This document shows positions 22,673-34,657 of a stretch of DNA of 48,307 nt, one piece after another (the stretch's first letter is position 1; every line of letters begins with the position of its first letter). This DNA is from Pigoraptor vietnamica (lineage: Eukaryota > Opisthokonta > Filasterea): positions 1-48,307 of the forward strand of contig CALSCQ010000008.1 in NCBI GenBank assembly GCA_943704525.1, written 5' to 3'. Made by a program: the position numbers and the translations under genes. The notes beneath the pieces are model-generated. The model saw nothing but the letters and a program-made list of their open reading frames with translations, searched no databases and was not told the DNA's origin.

Positions 22673-25600
22673 TCACGACGTGAGGCTGAGCACAAAGTGC
22701 TGCAGGGCCGTGTCCACATCCACAAAGTTGCTGTGGCCCTCGAGGACCGAGTACGCGAGCTGTCGGTGGATGGCGCCAATGTCGTTCTTGAACATTGTTG
22801 CAGCGCCCTTGAGCGTTCGCCCGACGCACGCCATGCCCAGCATCCCCCTGCCGACAGGCACAGAATGCATGCATTAGAACGCATTCGCGAACGGTCGAAG
22901 TAAGACACATGCCACGCACGCAACAGTACCTTGTGAAAGAGTCGAGCAGCGTAAACACAGTGCCCGTCTTCTGCTGCGGGTCGAAGGCGATGCCCTTGGC
23001 GCGGCACAGCTTGAAAAACACACTGCGAGGACGCATAGCATAATGAGCGTACTGCATGAAGACGCCGCGCATATTGCGTCACTACCGCGTCACCATCCTA
23101 CCTGTAGTGCACAATGCAGAGGTTAGCGTGGTGGAGGCGGCCGCCGAGGATCGCATAGCGCTGGTCGAGCTCCTCGATGAACGACTCGTTGAGGTCTTGC
23201 GCACGCTGCGCGCGGACACACACTTGTTAGCGGACAAGCGCACATGGAATTGGTGCCTGGACACGGTGTGAGGCAACCATTGCGTCTGACGCACCTTGAT
23301 GCGCTCGCGCTCCTCCTCCTCAGACTGCAGCACAAAGCGGCATGAATTGCCGTCGAAGCGACCGCCCGTCACAAAGCACACGAGCGACGAGAGCGCGTAC
23401 TCGTCCGACAGGTTGAGCTTGAGGTCGACCGCCCACACGGTCATCTCGTGCTGCAGCGGTGAAAGGGGACACGAGTCAGCGCACTTCAAAACAAAGCGTC
23501 TGTTTGGCAAGCGCAATGCGGGCGCACCGTCGTTGGATCGTTGAAGACGGCAAGGTCCATCGACACATTTCCAAGCACTCCGCGGCTGTGGCAGCTCCGC
23601 CCAAACGACCGCACGAGGCGCAAGAGCGTCGCCGCGGGTATCTGCTGCTGTGGGAACGACGACACGAGCGTGGTGAAGGGGCGATCGCGCACCTGCACGA
23701 TGATTGTCCGTTGAAGAGGAGGAGGTCCGCGTGAGTGGTGAGATGCAGAAGTGCACGCAAACCCTAGCAGCACATTACTCAAGGCCGCACCTGCGTCACA
23801 GCGGACGTCATCGAAATCTTGCCGTTGGGCTCGACAAGAACGCTCACAGTGACGAGCGACGACGTCGCAAAGTCGGGAGACGCCTCGATGACACCACCTG
23901 CATGTGCGCGCGTGAGCATGCAGCACGAGCCCATTGCCCAAACACTGGGCAAGCACAGGGCGGGGACGCACCGGAAGCGAGGAATTTCGCGAAGTACTTA
24001 GTCCAACTCGGATAGAGCTCGGGGACCACAAACTTGGCGTTCGTGGGGACCGTCGCGCGCAGTTCATCGAGCACCTGCTTCGTGGCTGTTTCCTACAAAG
24101 GGCACGTGATCGGGACTCAGGTGCTGCGGTGCATGGGCCCAAGTCGCGCATTGCGAAACTCACCTCCGCCCACGACTTGGCCCACTTCGCGCCGTAGTGC
24201 GCCTTCTGCTTGCGCACAAATTCCACGCACTCCATGCAGCTCACGTCAAAGTACGCCATGCCGCGGCCCATAAACTCATAGTCAATTTTGAACACCCAGC
24301 GCGTCACAGTCTGCGGATCGGTGCAAGCGATGAGTCATTCTGAACACAATTGTGTCGAGTGCGCAGACAAGGGCGTCTGCAGTGGCGCACCTCAATATTC
24401 GCGACCACGAGCGACGCCAGCTTCTTGTAAAAGACGTCGTCGCTCGTGACGCCGTCCTCGCCCGGCGCGAGCTTGATGTCCGTGCCCTGGAACAGCCGCC
24501 GCCCGCCCGTCTTCTCCGCGTAGAGCCGCATCACATCCGGTGGCGAGGAGAAGATGGGGATGCCGAGCATCGACGATATCCGCAGGTCGGCCTCGCCGGG
24601 GATCGCCGGCACAATGTACGCGTTGTTGCCGCGCACAAAGTTGCGGAGGCGCCGCATCGCTTGAGGCGAGTACAGCAGCACGTGGCTCAGCGGGAGGTCC
24701 ATCGTGCGGAAGAGCTGCGGAGAGAGGCGCGCGTCAGCGGGCGAGCACATCGCGGTGCGTTGCGTGTACGCACCACACGCATGCACCACATGCATGCGAG
24801 AGCAAATGCACGGGCAAGCATGCAGGACGCACATCGAGGTTCTCGGGGATGATGATCTTGAAGCGCGTGTGCGCGTCCTTCGCACCGAGGCCGGTGAGCT
24901 TGCCGTAGTAGCTGAGCGCCTCGTCGCTGAGTTTGACGGGGCAGACGTATATCACCTGCGGACCCACCGAGCAGTCAGCACACCCATCGACAACAAACAC
25001 AAGCGAGCAGACAAGACGGACGCGCAGACGCACATCAACGTCGGGGTCGCGCACGTCGCAGAGGCGCGCCATCTGCGAGTTCTGGAGGGTGGTGAAGCGC
25101 GGGATCGTCGCGCGCATTGTCTTTGAGATGGTCCATGACGGGATGTGCACGACGATCCGCCGCCCCGTGCCCAGGCGGTCCCACGTAGCAATCATCTCCT
25201 TGTGCAACTCGGCCGCGTGCGCAATCTGCGCCGCGATGACCTCGGCAATCTTCGCCCGCGTGTTGCGCAGGCGCATCATCGCACGGAAAGCGCGCGAGAT
25301 GGTCGTCGCCGCGTCGTTGCGCCGCTTCAGCCGTCGGAACTCGTTGCGTTGCGACACCATCCGCCACTTGGACTGCAGCAGCGTCGCCGCCGCCTCCCGC
25401 CCGTCCGCGGCCTTGAACCGGCGCCCGGGCGTCGCAAGGATGAGGCGCACTTCCTCGACGTTCAGCACGCACGAGAGGAGGTCGTCGCGCGTGAAGTGCG
25501 CAACGTCCAGCGACGCAGCCATGCTCGCCAGCTTCTTCCCGTCGACGTGCATGAACGACACGGTGAAGTCGCGTGAGAGCTTGCCCAGCTGGCGCAGCGC

Positions 25601-26917
25601 CGACAGCACTGCGCCCCAATTGCCCTCGTTCGCCTTCCGGAACGCCTCAAACTCGGGCGTGTTGTCGAGCGGCGCGCCGTTGCGCACAATAAAGTCGTGC
25701 CCAGAGTACGAGTCGAGAATGTCGGTGAAGGACCGGCCTTTGATGTCCGCCGTCGAACCGCGCCCGTAGCGAGCGCTTCCCGAGCGGCCGCCCGGCGACG
25801 AGAAGCTGGGGCGCGCAGAGGGGCTCGAACGGCCAGGGCTCGGTGACCGCGAGCCGCCCGACGCGCTGTGCAGGAGCACGCGGGACTCGGCGGGGGCGAT
25901 CATGCCCGGCGAAAACGAGACCATTGGCGTGAACGGCGTGCGGGCACTCGTGCGGCCACCGTCGACAAATGCAAGCGAGCCCGCGTCGGGGATTGACAGG
26001 GGACGCGGCTGCGATGGATGCGACGATGGCGCCATGGACGAGTAGAGGTCGAGGCGAACACCCGCGGGGATGTAATGGTGCGAGTCCGAAAGCACGATGG
26101 GCCGGTGCCGCTGCTCCTCAGACGCGCAGAGGCGGGCGGGCTTCTGCTGCAGGGGCGCGGGCTCGAGCAGCAGGCCCGGCGTGAAGTCCGCCGTGGGGGG
26201 AAGGAGGCCGCGCTCGATGAGGCTGCGGAACCCCTTCCGCGCGTCCGCCTCGGTGATCGGCGGCGGCGGAAGGTGCGGGTCGATGCGGTTCGCGCGCGGC
26301 ACGGGCAGGTTCGGCTGCACCGTCTGGCTGCGGTAGAGCCGCCCGGGTATGGGCACGGACACACGTGGCGGCGCCGTCGTCTCCACAGGGAGGCTGTACT
26401 GCTCCGCAAGCATCTGCCGCGCCTGTGGGTTGAGCGGGTCGCTGAGGATCCGCGACCTGTGCGTGGCGCGCACTGTCTGGCCGGGGGACGGGTCCGGCCC
26501 CCGCGCAACAAGCTCCGTCGACCCGCGCGAGCCGCGCACATTCGACGGCAGCCGTCGCCGTGACTGTGTGGGTGAATCGAAAGGCACCAGGGCGCCAGTT
26601 TCGCGGTCCAGCGGCGCATCCCCCGCTGCCACTAGCGGCGGAGACACGGAGCGCTCAGGTAGGGGCGGTAGTACGCTGTGCTGGTGCACTGTCGACTGAA
26701 ACAGGAGGCGCGTGTCGCGGCGGACGGTCTCTTCTGCGCGGGCGAGGGCGTCGCGGAGCACTTGCACCTGCGCCTCGGGGATCCCCGACACACCGACAGC
26801 CTCCTCGATCGTCTCGCGGAGCTGCAAGAGATCGTCCTGCACGCGCGCGAGGGCCTTGCCCACATCCTCAATCACAGGGGGCGCACCCCCCGCCGCCAAC
26901 GGATTCGTCAGGCTCAT
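22673..26917 (-). CDS. IQCH: IQ motif-containing protein H homologue (ATP-grasp-like, flagellar)
   Basis: Eleven exons, in transcript order: 26917-25034, 24955-24833, 24714-24391, 24310-24164, 24092-23972, 23897-23791, 23692-23528, 23450-23295, 23205-23102, 23022-22930, 22847-22673, giving 1132 aa (human about 1030). Residues 1-400 are Pro/Ser/Arg-rich. An IQ-like segment LLQSKWRMVSQRNEFRRL lies at about 513-530. The C-terminal half has the IQCH/ATP-grasp-like region: VVHIPSWTISKTMR, NNAYIVPAIPGEADLRISSML, FKIDYEFMGRGMAYFDV, FVVPELYPSWTKYFAKFL, GNVSMDLAVFNDP and AVDLKLNLSDEYALSSLV. IQCH is a calmodulin-binding protein of sperm and flagellated cells. Intron 1 (78 nt) is open in frame. It is head-to-head with MSH3, with an X-box candidate between. 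Confidence 0.9.
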
Positions 26918-27409
26918 GGCGGCGTGGGGCCGAGCAAGCGCCGGCTGTTGTGTGCGTCGTGCGTCAGACTAAGCTGCCATGCCACCGTCGGTCGGTCGGT
27001 CGGGGCGATGCCGGAGTAAAGAGTAATGCGCACTTGGCACAAGGGTGCTCTGCTGCCCACCCGCGCACAGCCTTCCCTTCTGCTGTGACTCTGTGCGTGT
27101 GCTTGAGAGCGTCTCCGTTTGAGTGCGCTTGCGCAGTACCCCGTCATACAAATCCATACAATCTCCATAGCAACACATGGTGCCGAGTTCTCGGTTTAAT
27201 TTTCCGATTTCTCGGCGATTCCGAAAGCGCGCGAAAACCTGAAAATGTGGCGCGAGCGCCGTCTCCACAACACACAACCTGGCACCTGACTTGCTCAACT
27301 CGCTTCTGCGCTGCCTGCTTGCACGTGTCCCACACTCTCGCAGCTGGCTGCGGGCGCCGCCAACGCAGCGTTGCCAATCGAGGTAGCGCGTGCACGCATC
27401 CTTGCGCTG
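26918..27409. other. Divergent promoter region, IQCH / MSH3
   Basis: 492 bp between two starts. It contains an X-box-like site at 27161-27174, TCGGTCGGTCGGTCGG direct repeats near 26986-27003 and GC-rich stretches near MSH3. No coding exon is seen. Confidence 0.5.
27161..27174 (-). promoter_or_regulatory. X-box (RFX) candidate upstream of IQCH
   Basis: The minus strand reads GTTGCTATGGAGAT, 12 of 14 positions matching the X-box consensus GTHNYYATRRNAAC. It lies 244 bp upstream of the IQCH start and 236 bp from the MSH3 start. Confidence 0.55.
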
Positions 27410-30400
27410 ATGGTCAAGGCACCCCCGGCGGGGCGCTCCGCCGGCACGCAGCCCACACTCTCGCGCTTTTTCGCACCGGCCGGTGGCGCGCTCTCGGCGA
27501 AGAAGTCCCCGCAGGACAAGCATGCCGGTGGGTAGCATTGGATGAACACGGGGCTGTGAAACAGTGGGTCACAATGGTACATTGCAGCCCTTCCGTCCCC
27601 GCGCAAAAGCCCCCTGTCTGGCACAGCGCGCGCCGATTCCACGTCACCGGTGGCAGTTGCGTCAGCGATAACCGTCTCACCGGTCACGGCGCTCCCGCCG
27701 ACGCCTGCGGTGAGTTGTGTAGGATGAATGCCAAAAAAGATGCGCGTTGACTTAATCGGATATCGATCATGTAGGAGAGCGAGAGCAAACCACTGCGCGC
27801 GTCGGCCGTGAACAGCCGCAAGCGAACCTCGCATGCGTTGCGAGACGGCACCGGCTCATCGGAAGAGGGCGAGCGCGCAGACAGCCGGGCGCATGCTAAG
27901 AGGCGGCGACGAACTGAGGAGGCCGGCGACACATCCAACAAACCCACACCGGCGCGCACGAAGCGCCCGCGGGCAGCGGACTGCGCCGAGAGCAGCGACG
28001 ATGGAGTCAAGAACACCGCACCGCCCGCAAAGAAACGACCTTCGGCGCCGCGAAAGCGGGCTGTTGTGAGCGAATCTGAAGGCGACGGTGACGACGACGA
28101 TACGTCACCTGGACTGGCACGCATTCGCGCGGTGTTTGCGTCATCCGATGCTGTGCAGAGCGACGCGAAGAGTGCGACGAAGGAATCGAAAGACAAGGGA
28201 AAGGCGCGCGCTTCGGTTGAGTCGTTTGCATACGCGGGCGATGGCGAGCCCCATGAAGTTTCCGATGGCCCCGCCGAAGGGCGCCGTCGGCGGCTCATTT
28301 CGAAGCGAATGCTCGGCATCGAGATGGGTGGCAGGGCGCCGACTGAGGACGATGCGGCCGTGGCTGCAGCCGGGGATGGGGAAGGGGCGGCACGTGACCC
28401 GCGCGAGGCGTTGCCGACGGGCGCGAAGCTTTCGCAGCTGACCCCTCTTGAGCAGCAGTTTGTGGCGGTGAAGAGGCGCTATCCGGACGCGGTGCTCTTT
28501 GTCGAGTGCGGGTACAAGTACCGCTTCTTTGGCCAGGACGCGCAGGTGCGTTGTGACTGTGGTGTGCGCGAATTCGTAACGATAAGGAAGCGCGGAAGAC
28601 GGACAACTGTTGGCTGCATGTGACGGACCGGTGTCGGCAGTGCCAGAGGTGCTGAGTGAGCGATCTTTCGATCGACAGATTGCCGCCAAGGAGCTGAACA
28701 TCATGAGCTTCTGGAACCACAACTTTCTCACGGCAAGCATTCCGACGCATCGCCTGCCCGTGCACGTGAAGAGGTACTTGCGCGCGCGCATTTGTGTGCG
28801 ATCGCTAGGAAAATTCAAAGCTCGCCTTGAGCGCTTGACTGAGGGCTCGGTGATTTACTCGTGCTTGTGCTCCTGGTGCCGCGCAGGCTCGTCAATCTTG
28901 GGTACAAAGTCGGCGTGGTTCGGCAGACGGAGACGGCGGCGCTGAAGGCCGCCGGAGACACGAAGAGCAAGCCATTCACGCGGGAACTGAAGGCACTCTA
29001 CACCAAGGCGACACTGGTCGGAGAGGATATCCCGCCCGTGTTGCCCGTGTTCGCGTTGAGATGGACTGTTGAGGCTGTCTCACCTTGTGTGCGCGCATTG
29101 GGTGCGGTCGAACTGTTCCTATTTGATCTTAACTCTACCGCACATGTTGATGCTCTCGATGACGCGGAGGCGCAAGGCGGACTCCCGCAGAGCACCTACC
29201 TCATGTGTCTCCGCGAAGAGCGCGCAAAGGCCGGCGACAACGCCAGGATATCTTTTGTGGTGGGCACCCGCTGTCCGATTTGATTGTGGACGTGTCGTGT
29301 GACGTGCGGCGCTCACGAGGCCACTGGTGCGTGCGGCGCAGGCTGTGCGGCCAGCGACGGGCGACATTGTCTATGACGAGTTTGAGGACGAAGTGTCGCG
29401 CAGTGAGCTGGAGACGCGCCTCGTGCACATGCAGCCGAGCGAGATGCTTCTGCCTGCCACGCTCTCGCCGCGCACCGAGCGGCTCATCGCCAACATGGCC
29501 GTGAAATGGTACGCCGCTGCGCACTCATGATGTGATAGACGTGACCTGCCTTGACTCGCACCTGTGCTGGCCTATTTACGTGGCCCTGCCGCGCAGGGGG
29601 AACGACGAGGGCATGCGACTGGAGCGGCTCACCGACGACCATTTTGAGCAATCGGGCGCTTTCTCCCGTCTCACAGAGTTCTACACCGCGGGCAATGGTG
29701 GGGCGTCTCCTTCTTGCGCGACCTCTGCTTCACATGGAGTGCTCACCTTTTTGTTTCCTGTCTTAGCTGGCCCGACGGCGCTCGAGACCATCACGCGCCT
29801 CCCAGCGGGCGTGGTGTCGTGCCTCTCCGCACTTGTCGGCCACCTGCGCGAGTTTGGCCTCGAGAGTGCCCTGCGGCTAACGGCCAACATATCGCCCTTT
29901 GCCGCACGCAATGCCATGTCGATTGGGGGCACTGCCGCCGTGAACCTCGAGCTCTTCCGCAATGCGACAGATGGCGGCGAGAAGGGCTCCCTCTACGCTG
30001 TGCTCAACCACGCCGTCACTCCGTTTGGGCGGCGGCTTCTCAGGCGCTGGGTGTCGGCGCCGCTTACCGACAAGCGGTGAGGGTTGCTCACGTGCGGTGT
30101 ATTCGTTTTGCAGCCAAGCATATAATATCACGCTCATTCGTCATCGGCGTAGCATGATAGGCGAACTGCAGCGCAGTGCCGCGTGCGGCATATTCTTGCC
30201 TAATACCGCGCTGTGTATGCAGGGCGATTGAAGAGCGACTCGACGCCGTCGAGGCTCTTGCAAATTGCGAGGCGCAGTTTCTCGCAGATATTCGCACGAC
30301 CATGTCGCGCCTGACGGACCTCGACCGCGGCCTCTGCCGCATATACTACTGCAAGGTGAGCCACGCGGTCCTAATGTGCCGTTGTCACAGGGGGTCGTGG

Positions 30401-32686
30401 CTCTAGAGCAGTTCTCCAACGTGGCGGACGCTGACCCTGTGACACAATTGGGTGTAGTGTTCGCCGCAAGAGTTTCTGGCGATTGTCAAGTCGTTCGAGC
30501 GCGTGGCGGAGCTCTTTGGGGCGTCGTCTTCCCTGGCGCTGGAGGCCTTCACGTCGTCGACCCTTCTTCGCGCGCTATTTGCGGACATTCCGCGGCAGGC
30601 TGCGCTTGTCGCGCCGTTCCTGCGCGACATTGACGCGGAAGCCGCGCGGTCGGGGCGCAAGGCGGACATGTTCCGGCGGGACGAGGAGCTCTACCCCCAA
30701 ATTCCGAGCACCAAGCGGGTGGGTACTGCGATGTGCTACCGCACGCAATATGCGGGCTGCCACGCGCTTATCATCTGTGTTGTTGCAGGACATTGCGCGC
30801 GTGATGAAGGGCATCAACGCCCACCTTGCAGACGTGCGCCGTACGCTGCGCAACAGCTCGCTCGAGTATGTCACGGTGTCGAACGTGGAGGTGCGTAGCT
30901 GTGTCCCGTTGCATTGTCGTTGCACTCAGTGACATTCTCTGCTTTGTGTTCGCAGTTTCTTATCGAGGTGAAGGTGGCCAACCTCGCGGCCGTGCCGGCG
31001 GACTGGATGAAGATGAGCGCGTGGGTGTCGTTCGGCATTTTATTCGCGCGTGTGTCGCCACCCTGACGCGCATCCCTATGCAGGACAAAAGCAGTGGCGC
31101 GCTTCCACACGCCGCACATCGTGGCCGCCACGAAGGAGTTGCAGCAGCTGCGCGAGCGCCTCGAAATTGAGGCCTCGGCTGCCTGGACCAAGTTTCTCGG
31201 GTGAGTGCGCGCATTCGGTTTGCGCCGCAACTGCCTCGGCTCATCGCGCGCCCACGTCCAGGCAATTCTCGGGCATGTACGACGAGCTGCGATGCGCCAT
31301 CCGCGGACTGGCCACGCTCGACTGCCTCATGTCGCTCGCGGCGGTCGCACGGATGCCCGGCTATGTGCGGCCGCAGATTGTCGGGGAAGCCGAGGGCCCT
31401 GCCAGCGTCACGGTGACCGCCGGACGGCATCCGATGGTGGACGCGATGATCACGCAGGGCCAGTTTGTCCCGAACGACGTGCATCTTTCCGTGAGTGCGG
31501 TTGCAGCGTTCACATCATGCACGCGCGGTTGTGCTGACTGGTGCTTGTGCAGGGCGATGGGGAGCGGTGCATGGTCATCACGGGGCCCAACATGGGCGGC
31601 AAGAGCTGCTACATGCGACAGGTGGCGCTCCTTGCGATCATGGCGCAGATGGGGTCGTTCGTGCCTGCGGAGGCGGCGTCAGTGGGTGTGGTGGATGCCG
31701 TGTACACTCGGTGAGTTGGTGACTAACGATCTACTCCTTCGGCTGCACACTCTAATCTGCGACGCCGCAGAATGGGCGCTTCCGACAACATCAACAAGGG
31801 CGCGAGCACATTCATGGTGGAACTGCAGGTGCGTCAGACGTGCGCGTCTTTGTTTTGCCCTTGCGCGAGCGAGGCCAGTCGGCTTTTCCTGCTCGACTGT
31901 ACGTGATGTGCGTGCGCTGATTACATTCTCTCGACACCTTCTGATCCACGTTGCCGCCGCAGGAGGCTTCGGAGATTATCCGGTCGGCATCTGCGCGATC
32001 CCTTGTCATTCTCGACGAACTGGGGCGCGGCACCAGCACGCACGACGGCGTCGCCATCGCCTACGCAACGCTGCACCACATCGTTGCACAGGTGGGATTG
32101 CCGTGTCATTTCCTGTTGCAAACTGGTTGCTCATGCCTGCTCGTTTTGCAGACCAAGTGCCTGGCACTCTTTGTAACGCACTACCCGTCTATCGCGAGTC
32201 TGGAAGCCGTTTTTCCCGCCGTCGTCGGCAACTATCACATGGCCTTTATGGATGACTCGCCTGGCACGAAAGGTTGGCATGCAATTGCAAAACCAACACG
32301 GCTGCCGGTCTTCCTAACTGTGTGCCTTGCAGAAGAATCGATCACTTTCCTGTATCAACTGACGCGAGGTGTTGCGGCGCGGAGCTTCGGACTGAACGTA
32401 GCGAGGCTAGCTAATATTCCAGTCGACGTTGTCGAGAGGGCGTCGTGCAAGTCCCACGAGATGGAACGAACAGCTCGCTCGCGAGGTGGAATTGACGGGT
32501 GGGTCACGTTACGAAAACTTCGATGTTGTGCTGTTACATCATACTGACCTTCGTTCGCATTGCAGCCTCCAAATGTACCTTCTTCACGAATTGCGAGTGC
32601 TGCTGCGTGGGGAGGCGCAGGATGGCGACGGGGAGAGGCGCGTTTCGCACGCACTCGCGCAGATTCGGCGGTTGTACAGTGTGTAA
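27410..32686 (+). CDS. MSH3: DNA mismatch repair protein MSH3 (MutS-beta subunit)
   Basis: Twenty exons: 27410-27527, 27588-27709, 27775-28545, 28679-28773, 28887-29259, 29342-29508, 29597-29697, 29767-30076, 30223-30355, 30458-30718, 30789-30890, 30956-31020, 31084-31200, 31262-31490, 31553-31710, 31771-31828, 31963-32091, 32152-32272, 32333-32498, 32566-32686, giving 1238 aa. MSH3 pairs with MSH2 to recognise insertion/deletion loops. A PIP box QPTLSRFF (14-21) binds PCNA. Residues 22-298 are disordered. MutS I starts near [16 protein letters not shown], and [14 protein letters not shown] is MSH3-type rather than MSH6-type. Walker A is GPNMGGKS (999-1006) and Walker [17 protein letters not shown], with D1078 and E1079. 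VTHYPS and [14 protein letters not shown] close the ATPase. Confidence 0.95.
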
Positions 32687-33250
32687 CAGAGATGTTCCGT
32701 GTCTGGACTTATCCAAAAATACAAAATAGAAATCTACTCCGGATAATCTCACGGAGTACGGTGTCATGCACCGTGACCCGGGCAGCGTACACTGGGCCAC
32801 CCCTGGCAACGCCCCTGGCAACGCGGTACCACCCTCAGTTTCCCCGTGGGTGCATCTGGCTATGCGACGGCAACAACCCAGGCCCAGCGACAACGCACAG
32901 AGGCTGCAGCGACTCACTTTGGGTCAGAAAAGAGACTGCGCCGCCTCACGGGTCAGCGTTCATTCTCCCGTGGCCGTAGTAGGGCGCATTTTGGGTGGTC
33001 CTGTCGCCCGTCGTGTGTGCGAGCAAACAGTGGGGGCATCTCCTCCCTCGTTTTACGGCGCCTCGCGCCTCTCGAAAGCGCTCCATGAACGTGTCGTGGA
33101 GGACGGAAGCGTAGGCGAACAGAGGGTGCTTGGCGCCGCTTGCGAGACGGCCCCTCGTGGCCGCGTGGGGTGGGGGCCCCGGAGGCGCCGACCAGTGGTT
33201 CCGCGTGCGCTATTCCAGTGACGTGGAGCGGCGGCGCGCAAGTGTGCAAA
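32687..33250. other. Intergenic: MSH3 3' flank and ankyrin-gene upstream region
   Basis: 564 bp with no supported exon. It has a perfect 12-bp tandem duplication with CCTGGCAAC at 802-810 and 814-822 of the 32-kb block (32802-32810 and 32814-32822). This resembles RFX half-sites. Confidence 0.5.
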
Positions 33251-34117
33251 ATGCTTGCGTCGAAGGGAGGACTCTCCTCTTTGCGAAAGAAGAAGAATGC
33301 GACGACGAGCAAGGAGAAGGAGCTCTTTCAGGCCGTGAACATTGGCGATTCGGAGAAGGTCATGAAGCTGCTGACGAACACGGACATCAACACCCGACAC
33401 AAACGCGGACGAACGCTCCTTCACATGGCTGCTCTCACGGAGCACTCCGCCGTCGTTTCGATGTTGCTCGAACGGAAGGGAATCGACGTGAACATTGTCG
33501 ACGACGACGGCAACACTGCACTCCACCTTGCGGCGCTCTTCAATCGCCTCGACAACGCTGCGCTCATCATCAACCACCCTAGCAAGGACGCGCTCATTCT
33601 GAACAACAACATGAAGACGCCGTATGAATGTGCGAAGAGCCAGGATATGCGGAATCTGCTTGGGTGAGCAACGGCAGACGCTGTATTGGAGTTCGCGCAC
33701 TGCGATTCATACTTGGAATGCGCTTTTGACTCAATTGCAATGCCTGTTGTTCTGTCCTTTGAAGTGTTATATTTACAGTGCGCTTTGCCCTTTGCAATGC
33801 CCGTGGGTTTCGACTTTTTTGCTTGGTGGAACATGCTTGTCTCCGTGCCCGCGATTTTGTGTTGTTGGACACCAACCTTATACTTATTTTTTTGTGCATT
33901 ATCGCATCGTAGGATGTACACGCGCCCCGAACACGAGCCCGTCTCTTTTCTTCCCGAGAAGGAGCCGAAGCCGCAACGAAAGGTGGAACTTCCCGAAGCA
34001 GCGCAGGCGCCGTCGCCGTACACGGACAGCCAAGTCGCCCGCCGCGAGCGCAACCTCAAGCAGCGCTCAAGGACAAAGTCTGCCGAGGCGCCTAGCGGAG
34101 TATGCGCTATCCTATGA
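33251..34117 (+). CDS. Small ankyrin-repeat protein with a C-terminal CAAX box
   Basis: Two exons, 33251-33663 and 33913-34117, giving 205 aa. A Lys-rich N terminus is followed by about three ankyrin repeats: 22-51 (KELFQAVNIGDSEKVMKLL), 52-85 (GRTLLHMAALTEHSAVVSMLL) and 86-118 (DGNTALHLAA). The second exon encodes a charged, Pro-rich tail. It ends CAIL, a CAAX box whose final Leu favours geranylgeranylation, preceded by a basic KQRSRTK stretch. A prenylated, membrane-tethered adaptor is inferred. I do not recognise an orthologue. The 249-bp intron is unusually AT-rich. Start is the first ATG in the frame, as the upstream extension has none. Confidence 0.8.
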
Positions 34118-34657
34118 GCACTGCACTTGTGTTACTACAGTTAGGGCTGCGCGATCTCGGCATCTCCCACCATAGTTACGAACCACTTTGCGCTTTGTTG
34201 TATCACGGTTTCGCATTTTTGCGTCGCTGGCGTTTGCTGCGTGCGTTTCTTCTCACAATTATGAACTTCTCTTTCACGGCCTAGTTTGTTTGACCGTGAG
34301 GCGAGGCCGGTTGTATGTTCGCCGGGCCGGATTCACGTCTTGGTTCAGCCTTGCTAGTAAGACCCACACTCATGTTACAATCCATTTTCCGAGATCTCGG
34401 CGGGGTCGCTGGCGTGGGCGAACCTCGTCCGTTCGCAGCGCATTATTACGCTGCGCCGCGCGGGCCAAATGCGGTACTGAGCGCAAATTATTTCGCGCAC
34501 TGCGGATGGCCCACAAACAAACGGAAGGTGCCGAGGCACACGCGCGAGCACGAACGGCGAAATCCGACAAGAACAAGGGACGCCGCGCGCGCCACATAAC
34601 TCCCTGCCCCACACAGTCTGTGCTAGAACCCACGCAGTTGGACTTGGCGCACTGAAA
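34118..34657. other. Intergenic: upstream of tropomyosin
   Basis: 540 bp with no supported exon. It is more AT-rich in its first half. No TATA box was recognised. Confidence 0.5.

Noticed and set aside
31963-32686. Possible separate MutS ATPase pseudogene
   Set aside because: Joins cleanly to the upstream MSH3 exons with correct phases, so it is the C-terminal part of one intact gene.
33664-33912. Hydrophobic open frame in the ankyrin-gene intron
   Set aside because: It is in frame with exon 2 but separated from exon 1 by a stop-containing path, has normal splice signals on both sides, and looks like AT-rich intron DNA.
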